DNA from: DASZHA01 sp049644325
GTDB lineage: Bacteria; Chloroflexota; Dormibacteria; DASZGP01
DNA length: 64,000 bases
NCBI GenBank assembly: GCA_049644325.1
Contig: JBARRR010000061.1
Location: 1-64,000 of the forward strand
Direction: 5' to 3'
Within the stretch, counting starts at the first letter, position 1. Every line of letters begins with the position of its first letter. Both the position numbers and the translations under genes were made by a program. This document shows, in pieces, positions 41,334 to 51,891 of this stretch. A model generated the notes under the pieces. That model saw only the letters and a program-made list of their open reading frames with translations, was not told the DNA's origin and did no database searches.

Positions 41334-43241
41334 ATGGCCAAGGCAGTCGGAATAGACCTCGGCACCACCAACAGCGTCGTTGCGACGATGGAGGGGGGCG
41401 AGGCCGTAGTAATCCCCAACGCGGAAGGCGGTAGGACAACGCCTTCGGTTGTCGCCTTCACCAAGAGCGGTGAGCGGCTGGTGGGCACCCTTGCCCGTCG
41501 CCAGGCCGCGGTCAACCCGGAGAACACCATCTACTCGATCAAGCGTTTCATGGGCCGCCGCTACCCGGAGGTCGAGGAGGAGCGCAAGATCGTCCCCTAC
41601 AAGGTCGTCGCGGGCAAGGACGAGCGCGTCGAGATCGAGGTTGCCGGGGAGACCTACACCCCCGAGCAGATCTCGGCGATGATCCTGCAGAAGCTCAAGA
41701 CCGATGCTGAGGCCTACCTCGGCCAGCCGGTCAAGGACGCGGTGGTCACGGTGCCGGCGTACTTCAACGACGCCCAGCGCCAGGCCACCAAGAATGCCGG
41801 CGAGATCGCCGGCCTGAATGTCGTCCGGATCATCAACGAGCCCACCGCGGCCGCTCTGGCCTACGGGCTGGACAAGAAGACCAACGAGAAGATCCTGGTC
41901 TGGGACCTCGGTGGTGGGACCTTCGACGTGTCCATCCTCGAGGTGGGCGACGGCGTCTTCGAGGTCAAGGCGACCAACGGCGATACCCACCTCGGTGGTG
42001 ACGACTACGACCGTCGCATCGTCGACTGGATCGCCGACGAGTTCAAGAAGGACCAGGGCATCGACCTGCGCCAGGATCGCCAGGCCCTGCAGCGCCTGAC
42101 GGAGGCGGCCGAGAAGGCCAAGATCGAGCTCAGTTCGCGGTTGGAGACCGATATCAACCTGCCCTTTATCACCGCCGTCGACGGCGTGCCCAAGCATCTC
42201 GACATGAAGCTCTCGCGAGCCAAGTTCGAGCAGCTGACGACCGACCTCACCGACCGCACCAAGGGCCCGTTCCAGGCCGCCCTCAAGGACGCTGGGATGA
42301 AGCCCAATGAGATCGACGAGGTCATCCTCGTCGGTGGCTCGACGCGGATGCCCGTGATCCAGGAGCTGGTCAAGAGCCTGGTCGGAAAAGAGCCGCACCG
42401 CGGCGTCAACCCCGACGAGGTTGTGGCCATGGGTGCCGCCATCCAGGCCGGCGTTCTCCAGGGCGACGTCAAGGACGTCCTGCTGCTGGACGTGACCCCG
42501 CTCAGCCTCGGCATCATGACCGAGGGGTCGGTCAACACGCCGATGATCCCGCGCAACACCACCATTCCCACGAGCAAGACCGAGACGTTCTCGACCGCTT
42601 CTGACAACCAGAACAGCGTTGAGATCGTGGTCCTGCAGGGAGAGCGGCCGATGGCCAAGGACAACCGCGAGCTGGGCAAGTTCAAGCTCGACGGCATCCC
42701 GCCGGCGCCCCGTGGCGTGCCTCAGATCGAGGTCACGTTCGACACCGACGCCAACGGCATCCTCAATGTCCACGCCAAGGACCGCGCCACCGGCAAGGAA
42801 CAGAAGGTGACCATCACCGGCTCGACCACCCTCGACAAGACCGAGGTCGAGAAGATGGTGAAGGAGGCCGAGGTCAACGCCGCCGAGGACGAGCGCCGTC
42901 GCGGCGAGATCGAGGCCCACAACCAGCTGGACGGGTTGATCTACCAGGTCGAGAAGTTCATGCGCGAGAGTGGCGACAAGGTCCCGACCGAGCTTCGCTC
43001 CGAGGTGGAGGGCAAGCTGCCCGCCGCCAAGGAGGCGCTGGAGAGCAACGACAAGGACCGGATGGAAACGGCCTTCCGGGAGCTGTCCGAGGCCTACCAG
43101 AAGGTCGGCACCGCCATGTACGAGCAGCAGGGCGCCCCATCCGCCGAGGGGTCCTCCGATGGAGCCGCCGACGGGACGCCTTCCGAGGATGGCACCAAGC
43201 CTGAAGGCGACGTGGTCGACGCGGAGTTCAAGGAAGTCTAG
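41334..43241 (+). CDS. dnaK: Chaperone DnaK (Hsp70)
   Basis: 635 residues. An ATP-driven chaperone for folding and protein repair. KAVGIDLGTTNSVVATMEGG starts the ATPase domain; AYGLDKKTNEKILVWDLGGGTFDVSIL and EVILVGGSTRMPVIQ continue it; LLLDVTPLSLGIMTEG begins the substrate-binding domain. The C-terminal 30 residues are the usual Gly/Ser/acid tail ending in DVVDAEFKEV. GGAAGGAG stands well upstream of the ATG. grpE and dnaJ are not next to it; a terminator follows. Confidence 0.97.
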   Translation: MAKAVGIDLGTTNSVVATMEGGEAVVIPNAEGGRTTPSVVAFTKSGERLVGTLARRQAAVNPENTIYSIKRFMGRRYPEVEEERKIVPYKVVAGKDERVEIEVAGETYTPEQISAMILQKLKTDAEAYLGQPVKDAVVTVPAYFNDAQRQATKNAGEIAGLNVVRIINEPTAAALAYGLDKKTNEKILVWDLGGGTFDVSILEVGDGVFEVKATNGDTHLGGDDYDRRIVDWIADEFKKDQGIDLRQDRQALQRLTEAAEKAKIELSSRLETDINLPFITAVDGVPKHLDMKLSRAKFEQLTTDLTDRTKGPFQAALKDAGMKPNEIDEVILVGGSTRMPVIQELVKSLVGKEPHRGVNPDEVVAMGAAIQAGVLQGDVKDVLLLDVTPLSLGIMTEGSVNTPMIPRNTTIPTSKTETFSTASDNQNSVEIVVLQGERPMAKDNRELGKFKLDGIPPAPRGVPQIEVTFDTDANGILNVHAKDRATGKEQKVTITGSTTLDKTEVEKMVKEAEVNAAEDERRRGEIEAHNQLDGLIYQVEKFMRESGDKVPTELRSEVEGKLPAAKEALESNDKDRMETAFRELSEAYQKVGTAMYEQQGAPSAEGSSDGAADGTPSEDGTKPEGDVVDAEFKEV

Positions 43242-43252
43242 GGCAGCACAAG

Positions 43253-43288
43253 AAGGCCGGGGCCGTCATGGCCCCGGCCTTTTTTATT
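43253..43288 (+). terminator. Rho-independent terminator after dnaK
   Basis: Twelve-base arms AAGGCCGGGGCC (43253-43264) and GGCCCCGGCCTT (43270-43281) pair around GTCAT and are followed by a run of six T then ATT. This is the clearest intrinsic terminator in the window. Confidence 0.9.
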
Positions 43289-43376
43289 GGGGCGGCCCTC
43301 CGTCGCGGCTGTCACCGAGACCGGCGGCGACATAGCGGTTTGCCCTGCCACGCCGACGGGTACAAACTCTTGGGAC

Positions 43377-46004
<2,628 letters not shown>

Positions 46005-46020
46005 CCGCCTGGCCGGGGCT

Positions 46021-46026
46021 TAGGCT
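46021..46026 (+). promoter_or_regulatory. Predicted -10 element for a leaderless start at 46033
   Basis: TAGGCT lies six bases before ATG 46033. There is no ribosome binding site. Confidence 0.4.
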
Positions 46027-46032
46027 AGGGCG

Positions 46033-46806
46033 ATGCCCGGCCTGGTCACGCTGACAACTGATTTCGGCAGGCGCGACCCATACGTGGCCGCGCTCGAGGC
46101 CGCGGTGCTCAAGGTGGCGCCGGACACCCGCGTGGTCCACATCAGCCATGACGTCCCCCGCGGCGACATCGTCACCGGCGCCTACCTGCTGGAGTACGCC
46201 AGTCGCGTGTTCGCGGAGGGCACCCGGCAGAGCCCTGTGCACCTGGGCGTTGTCGATCCCGGAGTTGGGTCAAACCGGCGCATGCTGGCGGTGGACTGCG
46301 CCGGCTTCTTCCTCGTCGGCCCGGACAATGGCCTGCTGCGTCGGGCGCTCCGCGGGCGCACCATCACCACAGTCGTGCTGCCCGCGACGGCCGATGCAGC
46401 GCCGACCTTCCAGTCGCGCGACATCATGGCGCCGGCGGCGGCGCGGCTGGCTGGAGGGGAGGGGGTGGCCTCCCTCGGCACTCCCACCCAAGTCGATATC
46501 GACCCTCCGGCACCGGGGCTGCCCGACCATGGCCCGGTGACCACCACCGTGGCCCACGTGGACGGCTTCGGCACCGTGGTCGTTGATGTCAGGTGCCCCG
46601 CCGTGCTGCCGGTGAACATGCTGCGCGTTGGGGGTCGGGAAATCTCGCTGGCAAGGACGTTCAGCGACGTGCCCAGCGGCCGGCTGGTGGCGTACCGCGG
46701 ATCGATTGGCTACCTCGAGGTCGCGGTGCGCGACGGCAGCGCCGCTTCGGAGCTGGGCCTCAACCCCGGAGACAGGCTCGCGATCGAGGTCGTCGGGGGC
46801 CGTTAA
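46033..46806 (+). CDS. SAM hydroxide adenosyltransferase (DUF62 family)
   Basis: 257 residues. The family splits S-adenosylmethionine to adenosine and methionine using hydroxide and is related to fluorinase and chlorinase. LTTDFGRRDPYVAALEAAVLKVAP, HISHDVPRGDIVTGAYLLEY, HLGVVDPGVGSNRRML and the later VAHVDGFGTVVVDV are signatures; the Asp of TDFG binds SAM. Halogenase-specific insertions are not apparent, so the hydrolase role is favoured. It faces the Flp pilin gene. Confidence 0.85.
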   Translation: MPGLVTLTTDFGRRDPYVAALEAAVLKVAPDTRVVHISHDVPRGDIVTGAYLLEYASRVFAEGTRQSPVHLGVVDPGVGSNRRMLAVDCAGFFLVGPDNGLLRRALRGRTITTVVLPATADAAPTFQSRDIMAPAAARLAGGEGVASLGTPTQVDIDPPAPGLPDHGPVTTTVAHVDGFGTVVVDVRCPAVLPVNMLRVGGREISLARTFSDVPSGRLVAYRGSIGYLEVAVRDGSAASELGLNPGDRLAIEVVGGR

Positions 46807-46840
46807 ACAAATCAGCGGTGGGTCGAATGCCCACCGCTGA
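46802..46840 (-). terminator. Terminator of the Flp pilin gene
   Basis: Eleven-base arms TCAGCGGTGGG (46812-46822) and CCCACCGCTGA (46830-46840) enclose a seven-base loop. Read on the minus strand the hairpin is followed by TTTGTTTAACG, a T-rich tract, so it ends pilin transcription. The stem also sits just past the opposing gene's stop and may act both ways. Confidence 0.75.
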
Positions 46841-46854
46841 CCAAGGCGACTTCG

Positions 46855-47046
46855 CTACGTACCTAGGCCGCTGGTGATGTCGCTGAACACGTTGACCACC
46901 TGGTTGCCCAGGATGATGAGGACGACGATGACTACGACAGCGATAAGGACAAGGATCAAGGCGTATTCGACCATTCCCTGCCCAGCCTCGCTGTCACGAT
47001 CGAAGAGACGGCTGATCCGCCCCGACAGACGTGACACTAACGTCAT
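46855..47046 (-). CDS. Flp-type (type IVb) pilin
   Basis: 63 residues from ATG 47046, which has GGAGG five bases upstream; the longer frame is not needed. A basic leader (LVSRLSGRISRLFDRDSEAG) precedes the processing region QGMVEYALILVLIAVVVIVV, and a single hydrophobic helix forms the pilin core. Such pilins assemble into Tad pili after prepilin peptidase cleavage. No tad, cpa or rcp gene is in this window. The adjacent upstream gene is a winged-helix protein, possibly its regulator. Confidence 0.85.
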   Translation of the reverse strand: MTLVSRLSGRISRLFDRDSEAGQGMVEYALILVLIAVVVIVVLIILGNQVVNVFSDITSGLGT

Positions 47047-47216
47047 GATGCCTCCATTTGATAAGAACATTGCGGTAATGTAACGACACTCCAAGGAGTT
47101 CCTTGTCGGTCTCCTGTCGCAGTGCAGTGACAGGGAGGAAAACTCTTGTGTGTCAGGCACCCGCGGGCAGCCGGTTCAATTGAACGGCTTTGCACGACTG
47201 ACCCGGGCCGGGGTCG

Positions 47217-47774
47217 TCAGGTAGCGGCGAAGACCAGCGAGTAGCCCTGGCCAGGGCGGTTCAGGACCTGGCAAGGCACGTCCAACCGTTTGAGGATCTT
47301 GCGCAACCGCTGGACGTAATTCCGGACCTCCTCAGGGTATAGAGCCGGGTCCGCCCAGGCCTGGGCGAGGATCTGCGGGGCGCTGAAGTAGCGATGAGGG
47401 TGGTTGAGCAGGAACGCGAGCAGCTGGTACTCCCGCCGCGTCAGCGCGGCCTCCCGACCCTGGTGTCGGAGGACGCGCCCTTCGGGGTCGATCCACAATC
47501 CCTGCAGCTCCCAGACGCGCTGGTACCACAGCTCGAGGCGCTCCAGGTATCCCTCCATCTGGTTCTCGATGATGGCAAGGTCGGTCGCTGCCGCCTGCTG
47601 CGCCGGTGGAGGGAGTTTCTGGATGTCGCGCTCGACCCTCTTCAGGAGCCCACGCTTGAACTGCAGGAGGTCGGCGTAGACGCTCAGCCAGTGCCGCGCG
47701 TCCTCCCAGTGCTGGGTCGTGAGGTCTTCCCCTTCGAGGGGAACGGACAGTTTGCGCTCAGTTTGCTTGGCCAT
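47217..47774 (-). CDS. Helical domain plus OmpR/PhoB-type winged-helix DNA-binding protein, no receiver
   Basis: 185 residues with AGGAGG before ATG 47774 and TAGAAT (47799-47804, minus strand) as a probable -10. Residues 20-92 are helical (TQHWEDARHWLSVYADLLQF to WYQRVWELQGLW). Residues 95-182 are a Trans_reg_C winged helix (LTRREYQLLAFLLNHPHRYF, then VRNYVQRLRKILKRL). A phosphorylatable receiver is absent. The helical domain matches that of the divergent gene. It lies upstream of the pilin gene on the same strand and may regulate it. Confidence 0.75.
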   Translation of the reverse strand: MAKQTERKLSVPLEGEDLTTQHWEDARHWLSVYADLLQFKRGLLKRVERDIQKLPPPAQQAAATDLAIIENQMEGYLERLELWYQRVWELQGLWIDPEGRVLRHQGREAALTRREYQLLAFLLNHPHRYFSAPQILAQAWADPALYPEEVRNYVQRLRKILKRLDVPCQVLNRPGQGYSLVFAAT

Positions 47775-47883
47775 GGCCTCCTATCGCGATCAGGCCCAAT
47801 TCTAGAAGGGCACCACCCACGTACGGAACACCTCGCCATTCTTATTGCTGAGGTTGTTATGGCTTGGCAGTTATTACGATGGA

Positions 47884-48222
47884 GTGACTCTTCACGAGAA
47901 AGCTCCCCTTCGGCCGGAGTTGGCCGCCGCGATCCGAGGTGCCGACCCCGACCAGACCATGGACGGCGAAGCCGACATGGGCACCGCCTCCCTTGAGGAA
48001 GCCCTGTTCTGGGTCGGCGTTTACCGCGAGATCCTGGCCATGGAGGAGAAGGTGATGGACAGGGTCCGGCAGCTGATGTCCGCGCAATCGCCGCTGGTTC
48101 GGAAAGAGGTCGAGCTGACCAATGTGCCGGTGATCGCGTCCCAGGTTTCCAGGTTCCGGCATCGGCATGACCACTGGAAGCTGAAGGTCAGCGAGTTGCA
48201 GGGCTTGGATGGGGCGGCCTAG
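47884..48222 (+). CDS. Helical-domain protein, paralogue of the winged-helix protein's N-terminal domain
   Basis: 112 residues from GTG 47884; a TTG at 47845 would add 13 residues. The region SLEEALFWVGVYREILAMEE to HWKLKVSELQGL aligns with residues 23-91 of the divergent 185-residue protein: E-A-x2-W-x2-VY near the start and W-x3-V-x-ELQGL at the end are shared. It has no DNA-binding domain. This suggests a partner or antagonist that pairs with the winged-helix protein through the shared domain. No named family is recognised. Confidence 0.6.
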   Translation: MTLHEKAPLRPELAAAIRGADPDQTMDGEADMGTASLEEALFWVGVYREILAMEEKVMDRVRQLMSAQSPLVRKEVELTNVPVIASQVSRFRHRHDHWKLKVSELQGLDGAA

Positions 48223-48259
48223 CGGCATCGCATCCCACCAGCGTGCGGAGGTAGGCAGA

Positions 48260-48592
48260 GTGCAAGAAACCCACCGCGTAAAGCGGGCCCTCGACAAGAT
48301 GAGCCATACCCGCGGAGCCGAGGCCGGCGATAAGCCGAAGGCTGAGAAAGGTCGGGCCCAGGAGTTCCCTCACCACGAGCACTTGGAGCTGACCCATGTA
48401 CACGGGCATTCGCACGTTACCCATTACCGCGAGCCGGGTGAACGGGATGAGTGGTCTCACCTCACCACGACCCACGAGCACGAGCACAATCATCCACGGC
48501 TCACCCACATGCACGTGCCCCACGAGGAGCTCCAGCTCGAGCATGTGCACGAGGCTCACCACCATGACCATGGGGAGTCTCCGGGGCACTGA
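48260..48592 (+). CDS. Histidine-rich protein, probable metal binder
   Basis: 110 residues from GTG 48260, preceded by GGAGG eight bases upstream; an ATG at 48209 would overlap the previous gene. The first 35 residues are basic and Lys/Glu-rich. The last 73 hold 23 His residues, mostly in alternating HxH pattern (THVHGHSHVTH, HEHEHNH, EAHHHDHGESPGH). Alternating His strands typically bind nickel, zinc or cobalt. There is no signal peptide, so it should be cytoplasmic. No metal enzyme or transporter is adjacent. Confidence 0.7.
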   Translation: MQETHRVKRALDKMSHTRGAEAGDKPKAEKGRAQEFPHHEHLELTHVHGHSHVTHYREPGERDEWSHLTTTHEHEHNHPRLTHMHVPHEELQLEHVHEAHHHDHGESPGH

Positions 48593-48619
48593 GCCCCCGC
48601 TGCTACCCTCTGGCTTGGT

Positions 48620-48691
48620 GCCGACGTAGCTCAGGGGTAGAGCAACGGTTTCGTAAACCGTCGGTCGGGAGTTCGAATCTCCCCGTCGGCT
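48620..48691 (+). tRNA. tRNA-Thr (anticodon CGT)
   Basis: A complete cloverleaf can be drawn: acceptor arms GCCGACG and CGTCGGC, D-arm GCTC...GAGC, anticodon stem ACGGT/ACCGT around the loop TTCGTAA, and T-arm GGGAG-TTCGAAT-CTCCC. Anticodon CGT reads ACG threonine codons, which fits the high GC. The CCA end is not encoded. Confidence 0.93.
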
Positions 48692-48815
48692 TCCATTCCC
48701 GCTGAGCCAGAATGTCGAGAACAGGGTCCCTCGATCGACGTCCCCAATGCAGGTCCCAATTGGGCCGAGAGAAAAGAGGCGCCACGGCTGGCGCCATTGG
48801 AGAAGGAGCGTAGAT

Positions 48816-49208
48816 ATGTTCAAGCCGCAAGCGGCATTCAGTGGTTTTTCGGTCAACGACCTGGCCAAGGCCAAGGAGTTCTACCAGGGAACCCTTGGCG
48901 TGCAGGTCGAAGAGGAAGGCGAAGGCATGGGGATAAGGATTCATCTGCCCGGCGGTGGCACGGTGTTCGTCTACGACAAGCCCGACCACCAACCAGCCTC
49001 CTTCACCATCCTCAACTTCGTTGTCGACGACATCGACGGCGCCGTCGATGAGCTGACAGGTCGAGGCGTGCAATTCGAGCACTATGACAATGGGGCCAAG
49101 ACCGATGACAAAGGCATCGCCCGGGGCAGGTCACAGAACATGGGCCCCGACATCGCCTGGTTCAAGGATCCCGCCGGCAATTTCCTCTCGGTGCTCCAGG
49201 ACAGCTGA
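48816..49208 (+). CDS. VOC-superfamily (glyoxalase/bleomycin-resistance-like) protein
   Basis: 130 residues from ATG 48816 with AGAAGGAG upstream. FSVNDLAKAKEFYQGTLGVQV starts the first beta-alpha-beta unit and DIAWFKDPAGNFLSVLQ ends the second, both typical of the vicinal oxygen chelate fold. The family covers glyoxalases, dioxygenases and antibiotic-binding proteins; residues visible here do not select one. It stands alone after the tRNA gene. Confidence 0.85.
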   Translation: MFKPQAAFSGFSVNDLAKAKEFYQGTLGVQVEEEGEGMGIRIHLPGGGTVFVYDKPDHQPASFTILNFVVDDIDGAVDELTGRGVQFEHYDNGAKTDDKGIARGRSQNMGPDIAWFKDPAGNFLSVLQDS

Positions 49209-49228
49209 CCATAGCCGTCTCGAGCCTG

Positions 49229-50350
49229 TCAGGCGATCGCTAGTGTGAAGCGCATGGTGGTGCCCGACCCCGGCTGACTAGCGGCCTCGATGGCGCCGCC
49301 GTGCGCGACGACAAGGTCGCGGGCGATGGCGAGGCCGAGCCCTGACCCCGACGACGAGGATCCCTTGACGAACCGTTCGAAGATGTCGGGCAGCAGCTCT
49401 GGCGCAATGCCGTCTCCGCTGTCGCGGACCGATACCTCGAGGACGTCGCCCGAGCGCTTGACGGCCGCGTCCACCGAGCCGCCTGAGGGCGTGTGTCGGA
49501 TCGCATTGCTGATGAGGTTGGAGACCACCGACTGAATCCGCGCGGGGTCCGCCTGCACCAGGGGGAGGTCCGGCTGCAGGTCCGCGGTCACGCGCACGCC
49601 CGCGCCTTCGGCCGCCCCGGCGAACAACGCCAGTGTCTCGTTCACCAGCAGACCGACGTCGACGGGCTCCCGCCTCAAGGTGAGGCCCCCCGCGTCCGCC
49701 AGCGCCAGGGTGCGGAGGTCCTCGATCAGGCCCTCCAGGGTCCGCGCCGCCTCGAGCACCGGCGCCACGTGTTCGGGGTCACCAGGGTATACGCCGTCGA
49801 CGATACCCTCCGCCCGGCCGCGGATCACCGACAGCGGCGTGCGCAGCTCGTGCGTCACGTCGGCCAGGAAGGTCCGCCGCCGGGTGTCGGTCGCCTCCAG
49901 CTGCTCCGCCATTTCGTTGAAGGCGCGCGCCACGGTTCGCACCTCGCGGGGCCCGCGCTCCCGGACGCGGACCGTGAGATCGCCGGCCTCGATCTGGCTG
50001 GCGGCATCGACCAGGTCGCCGACGGGGCGGGTGAAGCGCCGGACCATCCGCCCGCCGCTGCTGAACGCAATGACCACCAGCACCAGCAGGGCCAGCGACG
50101 CCAGGCGCACAACCGTGGCCGCACCTGTGACGCCGAGGACGTTGGCCACGAGCCAGGCCGCCAGCACCACGGCGCCGGTGATGGCGAAGAAGAAGCCGGC
50201 CAGCCACAATGCCACGCGGCGCATGAACCGCCGGCCAGGACGGCGTCCCCAACCCCGCATGCCCTGTCGCCAGGAACCACTTGGGGGCCACGCCTCGTTC
50301 TCCGGCCACCAGGGCGGCCGTCGGTCCGCCTGTGGCCGACGGTGGCTCAT
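49229..50350 (-). CDS. Sensor histidine kinase
   Basis: 373 residues. A basic N-terminus is followed by two adjacent membrane helices (about 45-100) with almost no external loop, then HAMP, the phospho-acceptor motif THELRTPLSVIRGR, the N box NLISNAIRHTP, and GSGLGLAIARDLV. The small external part suggests sensing in or near the membrane. Its ATG overlaps the stop of the response regulator gene, so the pair is co-translated. Confidence 0.93.
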   Translation of the reverse strand: MSHRRPQADRRPPWWPENEAWPPSGSWRQGMRGWGRRPGRRFMRRVALWLAGFFFAITGAVVLAAWLVANVLGVTGAATVVRLASLALLVLVVIAFSSGGRMVRRFTRPVGDLVDAASQIEAGDLTVRVRERGPREVRTVARAFNEMAEQLEATDTRRRTFLADVTHELRTPLSVIRGRAEGIVDGVYPGDPEHVAPVLEAARTLEGLIEDLRTLALADAGGLTLRREPVDVGLLVNETLALFAGAAEGAGVRVTADLQPDLPLVQADPARIQSVVSNLISNAIRHTPSGGSVDAAVKRSGDVLEVSVRDSGDGIAPELLPDIFERFVKGSSSSGSGLGLAIARDLVVAHGGAIEAASQPGSGTTMRFTLAIA

Positions 50351-51036
50351 TCTCGGTGGCCGGCGAAGCGATAGCCGACGCCGTAGACAGTCTGGAGGTA
50401 ACGCGGCGAGCCGGGCTCCGGCTCCAGCTTGCGGCGAATGTTCTTGACATGAGCGTCGATGGCGCGTTCGTAGGACTCGAAAGCCACCCCGTGCACGGCG
50501 TCGAGCAACTGGGCTCGCGTGAAGACCCGTCCCGGCTCGCGGGCCAATGCCGCCAGCAGCTGGAACTCGGTCGGGGTCAACTCAACCCGGCGGCCGCCTA
50601 TCCGCGCCTCCATCCGGGGCAGGTCAAGCTCGATGTCGTCACCCACTCGGAGCACAGGCGGCCCTGTTGCCGCGACCTCGGCCCGGCGGAGAACGGCGCG
50701 GACCCTGGCCACCAGCTCCTTGGGGCTGAACGGCTTGGTCATGTAGTCGTCGGCGCCGAGCTCCAAGCCGACCAGCTTGTCCGACTCGTCGCTACGAGCG
50801 GTGAGCATGATGATCGGCACCGGGTTGTCCTTTCGGAGAGCTCGGGTGACCTCGAGACCGTCGAGCCCGGGCAAGCCAAGGTCGAGGACCACGAGATCGG
50901 GGCGACCGGCGGTCACCGCCCTTACGGCGCCCCGCCCATCCGTCGCCTCCAGCACCGAGAAACCGACCGCCTCGAGGTGATCCCGCACCAGTCGGACTAT
51001 CTCCGGTTCATCGTCGACGACGAGGATGGTGGCCAT
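50347..51036 (-). CDS. OmpR/PhoB-family response regulator
   Basis: 229 residues. The receiver shows DDEPEIVRLV, the phosphorylated Asp in LVVLDLGLPGLDG and Lys in YMTKPFSPKEL. The winged helix includes LTPTEFQLLAALAREPGRVF and the end VYGVGYRFAGHRE. ATG 51036 has TACCAT six bases upstream as a -10, so it is predicted leaderless. It overlaps the kinase gene. Confidence 0.94.
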   Translation of the reverse strand: MATILVVDDEPEIVRLVRDHLEAVGFSVLEATDGRGAVRAVTAGRPDLVVLDLGLPGLDGLEVTRALRKDNPVPIIMLTARSDESDKLVGLELGADDYMTKPFSPKELVARVRAVLRRAEVAATGPPVLRVGDDIELDLPRMEARIGGRRVELTPTEFQLLAALAREPGRVFTRAQLLDAVHGVAFESYERAIDAHVKNIRRKLEPEPGSPRYLQTVYGVGYRFAGHRE

Positions 51037-51042
51037 GGCGTG

Positions 51043-51048
51043 ATGGTA
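51043..51048 (-). promoter_or_regulatory. Predicted -10 element for the two-component operon
   Basis: On the minus strand TACCAT lies six bases before ATG 51036, just downstream of the hairpin that ends the preceding gene, giving the operon its own leaderless start. Confidence 0.4.
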
Positions 51049-51054
51049 GAGCCC

Positions 51055-51090
51055 AAAACGGGCCGGAGACGAATCGGTCCCCGGCCCGTT
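51055..51090 (-). terminator. Hairpin between the small membrane-protein gene and the two-component operon
   Basis: AACGGGCCGG (51057-51066) and CCGGCCCGTT (51081-51090) pair over a 14-base loop. Read on the minus strand the stem is followed by TTGGGC after its own TT, a short T-tract. It probably ends or attenuates transcription of the gene at 51102-51515. Confidence 0.6.
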
Positions 51091-51101
51091 GCGGTTGGCG
51101 C

Positions 51102-51515
51102 TCAGGTCACCGGTGGCTTATCGGCGCCCTCGCCGGCACCGGGCTCAGCGGTCGCGGTCCCGTGGGCCTTGTCGTGCCAGGACTTCAGCTTCTCCTCGAT
51201 CACCGGCGGGACGTCCCAATCGCGGTTGCCCCCGGGACCGTGGCTACGGCCCCCAGGCCCGTGGCTATGGCCACTCCAGCCGCGACCGCCCCAGTAGCCG
51301 CCCCATCTCCTGCGCCGGAAGACCAGCAGCAGAAGGAATATGAGGAACAGCAGCGGGAAGAAGCCGAAGCCGAAACCTCCCCTCTCGACAATCACGGTTC
51401 CGTTGCCCGAGCTGGCCACGTTGGCGGCCAGGCCGGCACTGTATGCGAACCAGGCGACCAAACCGACGATTAGGCCGGTGAGCCCCACCCAGATCAATCC
51501 GAATCCTCTACGCAT
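51102..51515 (-). CDS. Small membrane protein with Gly/Arg/His-rich tail
   Basis: 137 residues from ATG 51515, with AGGAGG nine bases upstream. Two hydrophobic helices (about 5-27 and 43-64) frame a short loop; then comes RRRRWGGYWGGRGWSGHSHG and a Gly/Pro/His-rich tail. I do not recognise a family. It lies upstream of the two-component genes on the same strand and could be functionally linked, but a hairpin separates them. Confidence 0.65.
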   Translation of the reverse strand: MRRGFGLIWVGLTGLIVGLVAWFAYSAGLAANVASSGNGTVIVERGGFGFGFFPLLFLIFLLLLVFRRRRWGGYWGGRGWSGHSHGPGGRSHGPGGNRDWDVPPVIEEKLKSWHDKAHGTATAEPGAGEGADKPPVT

Positions 51516-51631
51516 CAGAGATGCCTCCTTGTAGGTGAAAACCAATGACCCCAGCGTCGGACGGACCTGTGAATTGGGTGTGAAGGCCCGGTGCAGGGAT
51601 TGTGATGGCCGGCGCTATCGCCGACTAAGGA

Positions 51632-51817
51632 TCAGAGCCAGTCGATCCGGCGAAACAGGATGTAGAGGCTGACGCACGCGATTAGCAGCAGGGCCGCGGA
51701 GGCGACCACACCCCAGCTTTCCTGGTAACCGGGGAAGGGCACGTTCATCCCGTAGTAGCCGGCGATCAGGGCAGGCACCGCGATGATCGCCGCCCAGCTG
51801 CTGACCTTAAACCCGGG
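51632..51817 (-). pseudogene. C-terminal remnant of a CorA-type magnesium/cobalt transporter
   Basis: The minus-strand frame reads KVSSWAAIIAVPALIAGYYG, then MNVPFPGYQESWGVVASAAL and a final hydrophobic helix ending LYILFRRIDWL before TGA at 51634-51632. This contains the CorA signature GMN at the end of the first membrane helix and the short loop to the second. About 62 codons are open; a stop lies just upstream (51818-51820), and no start codon or cytoplasmic domain exists. It is a gene fragment left by deletion. The rest of 51516-51891 holds nothing I recognise. Confidence 0.8.
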
Positions 51818-51891
51818 TCAGAACTGGGTGGTCGGCCATCTGGGGAATCGTAATCTGAGGCGACACGCGCTACCCGGCAGCGGGTCGACGA

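Noticed and set aside
46033..46806. Fluorinase or chlorinase rather than SAM hydrolase
   Set aside because: The general DUF62 motifs fit, but I see no halogenase-specific insertion, so the hydroxide adenosyltransferase call is safer.
49493..51297. Long plus-strand frames across the histidine kinase and response regulator
   Set aside because: Antisense shadows of two complete, motif-bearing minus-strand genes.
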